Below, piece by piece: positions 24,773 through 32,354 of a stretch of 64,000 bases of DNA. The position numbers and the translations under genes were made by a program. The stretch covers positions 310,001-374,000 of the forward strand of contig NZ_CAXBOD010000001.1 in the NCBI RefSeq assembly GCF_963977235.1, in the 5' to 3' direction. Under the pieces are notes generated by a model that saw only the letters and a list, made by a program, of their open reading frames with translations, was not told where the DNA came from and searched no databases. Position 1 is the first letter of the stretch; the number at the start of each line of letters is the position of its first letter. This DNA comes from Albimonas sp963977235. Lineage in GTDB: Bacteria; Pseudomonadota; Alphaproteobacteria; Rhodobacterales; Rhodobacteraceae.

Positions 24773-25375
24773 ATGGCGCAGGATCCCGATCAGACGCTCT
24801 CCGACCAGGCCGCCGAGGCCGGCGACGAGGTCGATTCCGACGAGACGCTGGAAACCCTCGAGGAAGAGGCCACGCTGGCCGCCGAGGAGGTTCCCCCCCT
24901 CGTCGGCGTGGTGATGGGCTCGCAGAGCGACTGGCCGACGATGTCCGCCGCCCGCGACGTGCTGACCGCGATGGGCGTCCCGCACGAGATCCGCATCGTC
25001 TCGGCCCACCGCACCCCCGACCGCCTGTTCGATTATGCCGAGGGCGCGGCCGAGCGGGGGCTGCGCGTGATCATCGCCGGCGCCGGCGGCGCGGCGCATC
25101 TGCCGGGGATGCTGGCGGCCAAGACCCGGCTGCCGGTGCTGGGGGTTCCGGTCCGCTCCAAGGCGCTCTCGGGCCTCGACAGCCTGCTCTCGATCGTCCA
25201 GATGCCCCGCGGCGTGCCGGTCGGCACGCTCGCCATCGGCGAGGCGGGCGCGGCCAACGCCGCCCTGCTGGCGGTGGCGATGCTGGCGACCACGGACCCC
25301 GAGCTCGCCGAGCGGCTGGAGATCCTGCGCGAGGCGCAGACCGAGGCCGTGGCCGAGGAACCCCATGACGACTGA
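24773..25375 (+). CDS. purE: 5-(carboxyamino)imidazole ribonucleotide mutase
   Basis: Purine biosynthesis enzyme that converts N5-CAIR to CAIR. Class I PurE motifs are all present: GSQSDWPTM (49-57), SAHRTPDRL, GAGGAAHLPGM, and GVPVRSKALSGLDSLLSIVQMPRGVPVGTL split around the CAIR site. The protein is 200 residues, longer than the usual 160, because of an acidic N-terminal extension of about 42 residues rich in Asp, Glu and Ala. It overlaps purK by 11 bp, consistent with translational coupling of the two steps. Confidence 0.95.
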   Translation: MAQDPDQTLSDQAAEAGDEVDSDETLETLEEEATLAAEEVPPLVGVVMGSQSDWPTMSAARDVLTAMGVPHEIRIVSAHRTPDRLFDYAEGAAERGLRVIIAGAGGAAHLPGMLAAKTRLPVLGVPVRSKALSGLDSLLSIVQMPRGVPVGTLAIGEAGAANAALLAVAMLATTDPELAERLEILREAQTEAVAEEPHDD

Positions 25376-26471
25376 ACCGAGGGCCGGGTCGAAGGACGGG
25401 CTCGCGCCCATCGGCCCCGGCGGCGCGCTGGGCATCCTGGGCGGCGGCCAGCTCGCGCGGATGCTGTCGATGGCCGCCGCGCGCCTGGGGATCCGCTGCG
25501 TGATCCTCGCGCCCGAGGCCGAGCCCTGCGCCGGCGACGTCGCCCACCAGGTGATCCGCGCCGATTATGCGGACCCCCAGGCTCACGCCGCGCTCGCCGC
25601 CGCCTGCGCCGCGGTGACCTACGAATTCGAGAACGTCCCCGTCGACGCCGCCCGCGCGCTGGAGGCCCTGGTTCCGGTGCGCCCCGGCCCCCGTGCGCTC
25701 GAGATCGCGCAGGACCGCCTGCCGGAGAAGGACTTCCTCAACGGCATCGGCCTCTCGACCGCGCCCTACCGCGCCGTCGAGACCGAGGCCGAGCTGGCCG
25801 CGGCCTTCGCCGAACTGGGCGGTCCCGCGATCCTCAAGACCCGCCGGCTGGGCTATGACGGCAAGGGCCAGGCCCGGCTGGATGGCTCCGGCGACGTGCC
25901 CGCCGCCTGGGAGGCCGTCGCCGGAGCCCCCTGCGTGCTGGAGGGGTTCGTGCCCTTCCGCCGCGAGGTCTCGGTGATCGCCGCGCGGGGCCTCTCGGGC
26001 GAGGTCGTGGCCTTCGATCCGGCCGAGAACGCGCATTCCGAGGGGATCCTGCGCACCTCGACCGTGCCCTCGGGCCTGAGCGCGATGCGCCGCGCCGACG
26101 CCGTGCTGGCGGCCGGCCGGATCCTTCAGGCGCTCGATTATGTCGGCGTGATCGGGGTGGAGTTCTTCGAGACCGCCCAGGGCCTCGTGGTCAACGAGAT
26201 CGCGCCGCGGGTGCACAACACCGGGCACTGGACGCTGGACGCCTGCATCGTCGACCAGTTCGAGCAGCACATCCGCGCCGTCTGCGGCTGGCCGCTGGGC
26301 GACGGGTCGCGCCACTCGGACGCGGTGATGACCAACCTGATCGGCGACGCGGCCTCCGACTGGAGGGGCCTCGCCGCCGACCAGGGCGCGCGGCTGCATC
26401 TCTACGGCAAGGGCGAGGCGCGCCCGGGCCGCAAGATGGGTCACCTCACGCGGCTTTCGTCCCGAACCTGA
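25365..26471 (+). CDS. purK: 5-(carboxyamino)imidazole ribonucleotide synthase
   Basis: ATP-grasp enzyme that carboxylates AIR with bicarbonate to N5-CAIR, the substrate of PurE. The 368 residues include the N-terminal ILGGGQLARM, the ATP-grasp core (ILKTRRLGYDGKGQ), the metal/ATP end (GVIGVEFFE, VNEIAPRVHNTGHWT) and the C-terminal GRKMGHLTRL. The ATG overlaps the end of purE. Its 3' end overlaps the convergent small gene by 26 bp. Confidence 0.95.
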   Translation: MTTEPRAGSKDGLAPIGPGGALGILGGGQLARMLSMAAARLGIRCVILAPEAEPCAGDVAHQVIRADYADPQAHAALAAACAAVTYEFENVPVDAARALEALVPVRPGPRALEIAQDRLPEKDFLNGIGLSTAPYRAVETEAELAAAFAELGGPAILKTRRLGYDGKGQARLDGSGDVPAAWEAVAGAPCVLEGFVPFRREVSVIAARGLSGEVVAFDPAENAHSEGILRTSTVPSGLSAMRRADAVLAAGRILQALDYVGVIGVEFFETAQGLVVNEIAPRVHNTGHWTLDACIVDQFEQHIRAVCGWPLGDGSRHSDAVMTNLIGDAASDWRGLAADQGARLHLYGKGEARPGRKMGHLTRLSSRT

Positions 26472-26754
26472 AGCCGAGGCTCAGGCGCGGCGCCCGGCGG
26501 CCGAACAGCGGGGCCGGGCGGCGCGCCGCGTCCGCGCGCAGGGCCTCGGCCGCCCGGGCGCGGGCCTTCAGCTCGGCCCGGGCGCGGGCCTTGGCCTGCC
26601 GGCGCACATCCTCGGCCTGAAGCTCGCGCGCGGCGGCGGCGAGCGCGTCGGCCTGGCGGCGGGCAAGCTCCGCCCGCTCGGCGGCGGGGGGCGTCCGGTC
26701 GTACACGTCCATGAGGGTCGCGGTGCGGATCGTCTGGGCCATCACCTGAAACAT
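26446..26754 (-). CDS. Unknown small helical protein, divergent from LysR regulator
   Basis: A 102-residue protein with no recognised domain. It is rich in Ala, Arg and Glu in the middle (about 35-75), suggesting a long helix or coiled coil, and ends RLSLGFRFGTKAA. The ATG at 26754 is chosen because GGAG lies 6 bp upstream; ATG at 26766 has none. The 3' end overlaps purK by 26 bp in convergent orientation. The gene is divergent from a LysR-type regulator across a 120-bp gap with operator-like repeats, so it may be that regulator's target. Confidence 0.6.
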   Translation of the reverse strand: MFQVMAQTIRTATLMDVYDRTPPAAERAELARRQADALAAAARELQAEDVRRQAKARARAELKARARAAEALRADAARRPAPLFGRRAPRLSLGFRFGTKAA

Positions 26755-26811
26755 CTGATGCTCCATCGCTGGGGGGCGTCGAGCCTCGGCGCCGGTTTCG
26801 ATAGGTGACAG

Positions 26812-26839
26812 ATGCGACTTCGGGCGCGAGAATGCGACT
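26812..26839 (+). promoter_or_regulatory. Direct-repeat operator candidate
   Basis: ATGCGACT occurs at 26812-26819 and 26832-26839, start-to-start 20 bp (about two helical turns), between the divergent small gene and the LysR gene. This spacing would place both on one DNA face, as LysR-type regulators often require. Confidence 0.45.
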
Positions 26840-26874
26840 CAGGAAAAATCGCAACCTGTAAGCTGGGGTTTCAG

Positions 26875-27792
26875 ATGAGCCGATCCGCCCCGCTCCCCTC
26901 CCTGACCGCTCTGCGCGCCTTCGAGGCGGCGGCCCGCACGCTGTCCTTCTCGGAGGCGGGGCGCGAGATGAACGTCTCCCACGCCGCGGTGGCGCAGAGC
27001 GTGCGCAAGCTGGAAAGCGAGCTCGGCCGCCCGCTGATGCGCCGCGCCGGCCGCGGCCTGGCGCTGACCCCGGACGGGGCGCTGCTGGCGCGCGGGGTCT
27101 CGGCGGGGTTCGACGCGATCCGCGCCGCGCTGGAGGCCTTCGCCGAGGAGGACGCCGCCCGCCCGGTGCGCGTCACCCTGACCCCGAATTTCGCCGTGGG
27201 CTTCCTGATCCCGCGCCTGGGCGGCTTCCGGAGGGCGCACCCGGAGGTGGAGCTCGACATCGACCCTTCGGCCCGGGTGGTGGACCTGTCGGACGGGCGC
27301 ATCGACCTCGCGATCCGCTACGGCGACGGCGGCTGGCCGGGGGTCGAGAGCCGCCTGCTGGTGCCCAGCCCGCGGATCATCTCGGCCGCGCCCTCGCTGG
27401 TCGCGGGGCGCGAGGTGGCGCGGCTGGAGGATCTCGCGGGCTTCCCCTGGCTGCAGGAGCAGGGGACCGAGGAGCTGGTCCGCTGGCTCGCGGAGCGCGG
27501 GCTCGAGGGGGCGCACGGCATGGGCGGCGCCTACCTGCCGGGCTACATGATCCATCCCGCGCTGCTGGAGGGGCAGGGGATCGCGATCTCGGGCAAGGTG
27601 TTCGTGCAGGCCGACCTAGACGCCGGCCGCCTGGTGAGCCTGTTCGAGGACGAGGACCCCGACGGCCGCCTCGGCTATCACATCGTCCGCCGTCCGGGGC
27701 CCGAGCGCCCGGCCGTGCAGGCCTTCACCCGCTGGCTGCGGCGCGAAGCCGCCCGCCCCGGCGGCGCCATGGCGATGTCGGGGCGGACCTGA
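26875..27792 (+). CDS. LysR-family transcriptional regulator (GcvA-like)
   Basis: A 305-residue regulator. The N-terminal winged HTH is typical (PSLTALRAFEAAARTLSFSEAGREMNVSHAAVAQSVRKLE), with the 'S.SHAAVAQ' recognition helix of the GcvA subgroup. A periplasmic-binding-like effector domain follows (residues about 95-295). The ATG at 26875 is the start that gives the family N-terminus. It is divergent from the small helical gene, which suggests control of that gene and itself. The effector is unknown. Confidence 0.88.
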   Translation: MSRSAPLPSLTALRAFEAAARTLSFSEAGREMNVSHAAVAQSVRKLESELGRPLMRRAGRGLALTPDGALLARGVSAGFDAIRAALEAFAEEDAARPVRVTLTPNFAVGFLIPRLGGFRRAHPEVELDIDPSARVVDLSDGRIDLAIRYGDGGWPGVESRLLVPSPRIISAAPSLVAGREVARLEDLAGFPWLQEQGTEELVRWLAERGLEGAHGMGGAYLPGYMIHPALLEGQGIAISGKVFVQADLDAGRLVSLFEDEDPDGRLGYHIVRRPGPERPAVQAFTRWLRREAARPGGAMAMSGRT

Positions 27793-27901
27793 GGCGGAAG
27801 GCTCGGCGCTGCGCGGGCCCGGGCCGCGTCAGGGCCGTCGCGAGGCGAGCCCGGGCCACGCAGATCCGGGTTGGGAGATCCAGGTTGCCGGCGGTCCGCG
27901 C

Positions 27902-27930
27902 GAGGCCCCGGGTCAGGCCCGGGGCGCGCG
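27902..27930 (+). repeat. Dispersed GC palindrome, copy 2
   Basis: GAGGCCCCGGG and CCCGGGGCGCG separated by a TCAGG-type spacer; it matches copy 1 (reverse complement) with one difference in the loop. It lies in the convergent gap between LysR and COQ9 genes. Confidence 0.8.
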
Positions 27931-27957
27931 CGTGTGTGTGGGGCGGGCCTCGGCGTC

Positions 27958-28707
27958 TCAGCCGCCGGCGCGGGGGCGCGGGGTCTTTCTCAGCCCGCGC
28001 GACAGCGCCTCGACCCCCGAGCTCGCCACCCGCCCCAGCGGATTGGCGCGCATCCGGGCCTTGGCCTTCTCGATCTTCATCACGTCGGCGATGCGGCGGT
28101 CGAGATAGGCCCAGGTGTCCGTGGCGCCCTCGGAGTCGTCGCCCAGCCAGTAGAGCACGGTCGAGGAGATCACCGCAGCCAGCGTGGCGCGCTTGGAGTA
28201 CCAGTTCAGGTCGTCGCTCTCGTCGCCCAGCGCGGTCCAGATCGCGTCGGCGGTGCCCCAGATCAGGCGCGCCCCGCGGGCGGCGTTGGTGGGCAGCGCG
28301 AACAGCGAGGCGGCGCGGCGCACCGCCTCCTTCTCGGTCGGGCCGGAGACCGATTCCAGGCGCAGCCGGACGGCGAGCGTGATGCGGTCGGTCATGCCCA
28401 TCGCGCTCAGCGGTTCGCGCGCCAGGGCGGCGGTCATCCGGCGGTCGCCGAGCTCGTGGAAGGCCGCGGCGGCGTCGACGCCGCTGGGGAAGGCCATGCG
28501 GGCCACGTCCTCGGGGACCTCGGCGTCGACGGCGGCCATGTCGATGGCGGTGCGGGACCAGCCGTCGAATTCGACATGTTCAGGCAGCGATTCCAGCAGC
28601 TTGGCGCGGACCGCGTCAAGGCCGGAAGCGGGCTCGGTCGCGGCGGAGGTCGCGGCCCTGGGGGTCGCGTCCTCGGCGGCGGGGGCGTCGTGTTCGGGCA
28701 GGGACAT
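27958..28707 (-). CDS. COQ9-family ubiquinone biosynthesis protein
   Basis: A 249-residue protein of the COQ9 family, a lipid-binding TetR-fold protein that assists COQ7-type hydroxylation in ubiquinone synthesis. The conserved C-terminal block NWYSKRATLAAVISSTVLYWLGDDS is clear (about residues 180-205), followed by DTWAYLDRRI. An N-terminal Ala/Pro-rich stretch of about 30 residues precedes the domain. The ATG at 28707 has GAGGAG upstream. It is divergent from rpsU. Confidence 0.9.
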   Translation of the reverse strand: MSLPEHDAPAAEDATPRAATSAATEPASGLDAVRAKLLESLPEHVEFDGWSRTAIDMAAVDAEVPEDVARMAFPSGVDAAAAFHELGDRRMTAALAREPLSAMGMTDRITLAVRLRLESVSGPTEKEAVRRAASLFALPTNAARGARLIWGTADAIWTALGDESDDLNWYSKRATLAAVISSTVLYWLGDDSEGATDTWAYLDRRIADVMKIEKAKARMRANPLGRVASSGVEALSRGLRKTPRPRAGG

Positions 28708-28768
28708 GGTCGCTCCTCTCTGTCGACGTCCCAAGAGATACGCCTTCGGGTCGCCGCGGCAAGGGCGG

Positions 28769-28797
28769 TGGACAGGTCCGGGTCGCGTTGATATACA
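28769..28797 (+). promoter_or_regulatory. Sigma-70-like promoter of rpsU
   Basis: TGGACA (28769-28774) and TATACA (28792-28797) are spaced exactly 17 bp, 45 bp upstream of the rpsU GTG start. Confidence 0.6.
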
Positions 28798-28841
28798 GCG
28801 CGCTCCTGCGACCAGACAGCTATGAAAGGTGGTGAGTACCC

Positions 28842-29048
28842 GTGCAGGTTATGGTCCGCGACAACAATGTCGACCAGGCGCTCCGCGCGCTGAAGAAGAA
28901 GATGCAGCGCGAAGGCGTGTTTCGTGAGATGAAGCTTCGTCAGCATTATGAGAAGCCGTCCGTGAAACGTGCCCGCGAGCAGGCCGAAGCGATCCGTCGC
29001 GCCCGCAAGCTCGCGCGCAAGAAAGCGCAGCGAGAAGGACTGCTGTAA
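28842..29048 (+). CDS. rpsU: 30S ribosomal protein bS21
   Basis: A 68-residue basic ribosomal protein that helps mRNA base-pair with the anti-Shine-Dalgarno region of 16S rRNA. The sequence matches the family closely from VRDNNVDQALRALKKK through KKAQREG. GTG at 28842 is chosen because it gives the family-typical N-terminus (MQVMVRDNN); a GGTGGTGAG site precedes it. It is monocistronic with its own promoter and a strong terminator. Codon usage is less GC-skewed than neighbours, as expected for a highly expressed gene. Confidence 0.97.
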   Translation: MQVMVRDNNVDQALRALKKKMQREGVFREMKLRQHYEKPSVKRAREQAEAIRRARKLARKKAQREGLL

Positions 29049-29106
29049 GGCTCACGCCTGACGGGAGAGCGTCGCGCGATCCGCGCGCGCCCCATCTGAA
29101 AACTGG

Positions 29107-29134
29107 AACCCCCGGGCCCGGCCCGGGGGTTTTT
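29107..29134 (+). terminator. Rho-independent terminator of rpsU
   Basis: AACCCCCGGGC and GCCCGGGGGTT form a stem of about 11 bp with a short CCG loop, followed by a T run (TTTTT). It is 59 bp after the rpsU stop. Confidence 0.9.
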
Positions 29135-29355
29135 CATTGCGAGGCGCCTGCGGGGTCTTGCCGTCCTGGCGGGCAGCCCTCGGGCGGCCTCGCGCAGTCG
29201 TGACCGGCGCGGCGCCCGGGGGGCGACGGCGCCGGCGCGTCCGGGCGTGGAGGGGAGGAGCGGAGCGCGAGGCTCCACGCCCTCGCCTCCCGGCCGTCCA
29301 TCTTTCGCCCTTCCCTCACGCGAAGGTGCGCCTCGACACGGACAGGAGGACCCTC

Positions 29356-30237
29356 ATGAAAGCCCCGCGCCTGATTCTGAGCGCATTCGTGGCCTTCGGC
29401 CTCGCATCCTGCGGAACGCCGCAGGGCGGAGGCGCGCCCGGCCCGCGCCCGGCCTCGGCCCAGCAGGCCGAGCGCCAGCAGTCCCAGCAGATCCTCGCCG
29501 AGCTCAAGCAGAAGAACATGCTGATCAACGGCGACCGGGTGAACGCCTATGTCGACGAGATCACCGCGCGGATCGACGGCGCCCGCTCGGGCAAGGCGAG
29601 CCAGCTGCGCACCTACATCATCAAGGACGCCTCGGCGAACGCCTTCACCTCGGGCGCGGGCTACGTGTTCATCCACGCCGGCCTGCTGGCCACGATGGAG
29701 AACGAGGCGCAGCTCGCCATGGTGCTGGCCCACGAGATCGCCCACGAGGACCTGGGCCACGTCTCGGCGGGGATGGCCAAGCGCCAGGAGGTCGCCATCG
29801 GCCAGACGCTTGCGGGGATCGGCGGCGCGCTGCTGGGCGTGCCGGGGGAGCTGACCAACCTGGTGGCCGGTCTCGGCGGTCAGGCCTACTACGCCGACTT
29901 CTCCCGCGATCAGGAAGCCGCGGCCGACGAGCTGGGGATGAAATACCTGGTCAAGGCCGGCTATGACGGCGTCGCGGGGGCCAAGAGCTTCCAGGTGATG
30001 CGCCGCATGTACGGCGACAACACCAGCTTCCTGTCGACCCACCCCGGCGCGTCCGACCGCCAGCGTACGCTCGAGGCCGAGGCCCGGCAGCTGAACGGCG
30101 CGAAGGGCCGCGTGGCGCAGGACGAGTACCTCAAGAAGACCAACCACGTGCGCAAGCTGGCGATCAAGGCCTACCAGCAGGACAACCGCGCCGCGGAGCT
30201 TCAGCAGGCCCGCAGCAACCTGCGGGCCACGCCCTGA
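29356..30237 (+). CDS. M48-family metalloprotease, lipoprotein
   Basis: A 293-residue zinc protease of the BepA/LoiP type, probably periplasmic and lipid-anchored. The lipobox LASC puts the modified Cys at C19. The zinc motif is HEIAH (126-130), and the third ligand is E187 in DQEAAADELG. An early Gln/Ala-rich linker and a C-terminal helical tail flank the domain. Such proteases help in outer-membrane protein quality control. The ATG follows AGGAGG. The stop codon falls inside the first unit of a 26-bp tandem repeat. Confidence 0.92.
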   Translation: MKAPRLILSAFVAFGLASCGTPQGGGAPGPRPASAQQAERQQSQQILAELKQKNMLINGDRVNAYVDEITARIDGARSGKASQLRTYIIKDASANAFTSGAGYVFIHAGLLATMENEAQLAMVLAHEIAHEDLGHVSAGMAKRQEVAIGQTLAGIGGALLGVPGELTNLVAGLGGQAYYADFSRDQEAAADELGMKYLVKAGYDGVAGAKSFQVMRRMYGDNTSFLSTHPGASDRQRTLEAEARQLNGAKGRVAQDEYLKKTNHVRKLAIKAYQQDNRAAELQQARSNLRATP

Positions 30238-30337
30238 CGCGCGGACCGCGGCGCTGAGACTGACGCGCGGACCGCGGCGCTGAGACTGACGCGCAGACCG
30301 CGGACCTGAGACTGACGCGCGGACCGCGCGCTTGAGA
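30234..30337 (+). repeat. 26-bp tandem repeat, four units
   Basis: Four 26-bp units (30234-30259, 30260-30285, 30286-30311, 30312-30337) each begin CTGACGCGC and end TGAGA. Units 1 and 2 are identical; units 3 and 4 differ by a few bases. The array starts at the M48 stop codon. Confidence 0.9.
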
Positions 30338-30343
30338 GATCCG

Positions 30344-30369
30344 ACGCCGGCCGCCCTCGCGGCCGGCGT
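30344..30369 (+). terminator. Bidirectional terminator hairpin
   Basis: ACGCCGGCCG and CGGCCGGCGT form a perfect 10-bp stem with a 6-nt loop, followed by TTTCGC. It lies between the M48 gene and the convergent amidase, and could end both transcripts. Confidence 0.7.
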
Positions 30370-30376
30370 TTCGCGT

Positions 30377-31810
30377 TCAGGCGACGCGTTGCGCCACGGG
30401 GTCGATGGGGGCGAACGGGCCCTGCGCCCGCTCGAGCGCCGCGCCGGCGGCGAGCAGCAGGGGCTCGCCGAAGCGGGCCGACATGAGCTGCACGCCGGTG
30501 GGCAGCCCGTCCTCGACCCCCATGGGGACCGACAGGCCCGGCAGGCCGATGATCGGCGGGGCGGCGGCGGGAACCTGCTGGCGGAAGAAGGTCTCGTAGT
30601 CCGTCTCGGGGTCGATGTCCGCGCCCACCGGGTGCGGCCGCGCCCAGGAGGTGGCGGTCAGCAGCAAGGGCGCCCGATCGAAGAACGCCTGCCACTCCCG
30701 CAGCAGGGTCGAGCGGCGGCCGAGCAGCTTCAGGAACCCGGCGATGTCGCCGGGCATCCGGTCGCGCAGCACGCCGTGGCAGCGCTCGGTCTGGATCCTG
30801 ATGGCGGCGTCGCCGTGCTCCTCGACCAGCGGGCCCAGCGTGGCGTAGAGCTCGGCGCCCAGCATCAGGCGCCAGTACTCCCCCAGCTCCAGCAGCGAGG
30901 GCGGGGGGATGTCGACGATCTCGTAGCCGGCCTCGGCGAGGATCGTTGCGGCGCGGCGGATGGCGTGGGTGACGGACGGATCGGTGGGGCAGCCCTCGCC
31001 CGCCTCCAGCACCGCCACCCGGCAGGGGCGGCGGGCGTCGGAGCCGCGCAGGGGCGGCGCGATGCCCTGCCAGACGTCGCGCGGGTCGGGCAGGCACATC
31101 GCCCGCAGCGCCAGGGCCGCATCCTCGACCGAGCGGGTCAGCGGCCCCTGCACCGAGGCCATCTGCGACACGATCGGCCGCTCGGCCGCCTGGCCGGGCG
31201 AGAAGGCGCCGGTCAGCCCCGAGGTCGGCCGCAGCCCCACCAGCCCGCAGCAATAGGCCGGGTAGCGGATCGAGCCGCCCAGATCGTTGCCATGCCCCAC
31301 CGCGCCGATCCCCGCCGCCGTGGCCGCCGCAGCGCCGCCCGAGGAGCCGCCGGGCGTCAGCGCCGGGTCCCAGGGGTTGCGCGTGGCGCCGTGCAGGTCG
31401 TTGTCGGTGAACCAGCGCATCGAGAAGCAGGGCGTGTTGGTCCGCCCCACGATCACCGCGCCCGAGGCCTTCAGCGCCCGCACCACCGAGCCGTCCGCCG
31501 GCGCGATCGCGTCGCGGAACGCCACGACCCCGTTGGTCGTCGCCCGGCCGCCGTAGTCGACGTTGATCTTCACGGTGACCGGGACGCCGTGGAGGGGGCC
31601 CGTCTCCTCGCCCCGGCGCAGGGCCCTGTCGGCGGCTTCGGCTGCGGCCAGCGCCTCCTCGTGCAGGGGGTCGACCACGGCGTTGATCGCGGGGTTGACG
31701 GCGTCGAGGCGGGCGAGCGCGCTCCGCGTCGCCTCCACGCTGCCGATCCGCCCGGCGGCGATCCCGCGCGCGAGGTCGCCCGCGGTCCAGGTCCAGAGGT
31801 CTGAGGTCAT
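30377..31810 (-). CDS. Amidase (amidase-signature family)
   Basis: A 477-residue amide hydrolase. The Ser-cis-Ser-Lys triad is complete: K81 (GVPVTVKINVD), S156 (TPGGSSGGAAA) and nucleophile S180 (NDLGGSIRYPA). Close relatives act on small amides, amino acid amides or other carbon-nitrogen bonds; nothing fixes the substrate. It is not GatA by context, as gatB/gatC are absent. The ATG at 31810 follows AGGAGCC; an in-frame upstream ATG at 31870 is less likely. Confidence 0.93.
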   Translation of the reverse strand: MTSDLWTWTAGDLARGIAAGRIGSVEATRSALARLDAVNPAINAVVDPLHEEALAAAEAADRALRRGEETGPLHGVPVTVKINVDYGGRATTNGVVAFRDAIAPADGSVVRALKASGAVIVGRTNTPCFSMRWFTDNDLHGATRNPWDPALTPGGSSGGAAAATAAGIGAVGHGNDLGGSIRYPAYCCGLVGLRPTSGLTGAFSPGQAAERPIVSQMASVQGPLTRSVEDAALALRAMCLPDPRDVWQGIAPPLRGSDARRPCRVAVLEAGEGCPTDPSVTHAIRRAATILAEAGYEIVDIPPPSLLELGEYWRLMLGAELYATLGPLVEEHGDAAIRIQTERCHGVLRDRMPGDIAGFLKLLGRRSTLLREWQAFFDRAPLLLTATSWARPHPVGADIDPETDYETFFRQQVPAAAPPIIGLPGLSVPMGVEDGLPTGVQLMSARFGEPLLLAAGAALERAQGPFAPIDPVAQRVA

Positions 31811-32099
31811 GGCGAGGCTCCTGTGCGGCGGGGTCCCGACATGGGTTCCACCGGGCGGAGCGGTTTTCAACCGGGAACGCGACGTCCGCCCGACAAGTGC
31901 GGCGCCGGCGCAGGGCCCGCGTGCGGCCGAGGGGCCTCTGCGGCCGGTCGCGACAAGGACCGGCGCGCGTCGCTGCCCTGCCGCCCGAGTCGACAGCCGG
32001 GGGGCCGAACGCAGAAGGACCGATGCGGGGCGCGTCCGGTCGCGCCTCGCATCGGTCCCTGTCGGATCGTCCGCCGGGCGCGAAGACCCGGCGAGGGCG
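31811..32099. other. Gene-free interval with strong hairpin
   Basis: About 290 bp between the amidase start and the oxidase subunit IV stop. It holds the hairpin at 32017-32058 and otherwise GC-rich sequence with no convincing ORF. The amidase promoter should be here. Confidence 0.5.
32017..32058 (-). terminator. Long hairpin downstream of oxidase subunit IV
   Basis: Two 18-nt arms (32017-32034 and 32041-32058) flank TCCGGT. On the minus strand 17 pairs are Watson-Crick with one mismatch at most. It follows the minus-strand stop at 32100 by about 40 bp and is followed by CTTCTG, so a weak-T terminator is likely. Confidence 0.7.
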
Positions 32100-32234
32100 T
32101 CAGCTGTTCACCAGCGCCATGAAGATCAGGACGATCACCGCCGTCACGGCGACGATGTTGATGGTCTTGAGGAACAGGCCGAAGGTCTTCTCCTGCTCGG
32201 TGATGTCCATCTTGCCGGGCTCGTGGTCGGCCAT
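32100..32234 (-). CDS. aa3-type cytochrome c oxidase subunit IV (44 aa)
   Basis: A 44-residue protein. It reads MADHEPGKMDITEQEKTF, then one transmembrane helix (INIVAVTAVIVLIFMALV) and NS at the end. The MDI-EQEKTF motif before the helix is the hallmark of the small aa3 oxidase subunit IV of Paracoccus and Rhodobacter. It packs against the terminal oxidase; its role in turnover is minor. GGGGAG lies upstream of the ATG. No other oxidase subunit is nearby, so it is an orphan locus, as is common in this group. Confidence 0.87.
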   Translation of the reverse strand: MADHEPGKMDITEQEKTFGLFLKTINIVAVTAVIVLIFMALVNS

Positions 32235-32354
32235 GTCGGTCGCTCCCCTTGGTCCGCGCCATATGGGCGCGCATCGGTGGTGTCTCCGCCTCCTACCCGC
32301 GCGGGCGCGCGGGGATCAAGGCGGAAATGGTCGCAAGCGCGTGGGTCGGGACGC

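Noticed and set aside
30234..30337. CRISPR-like array
   Set aside because: Units are directly tandem with no spacers, and no cas genes are present.
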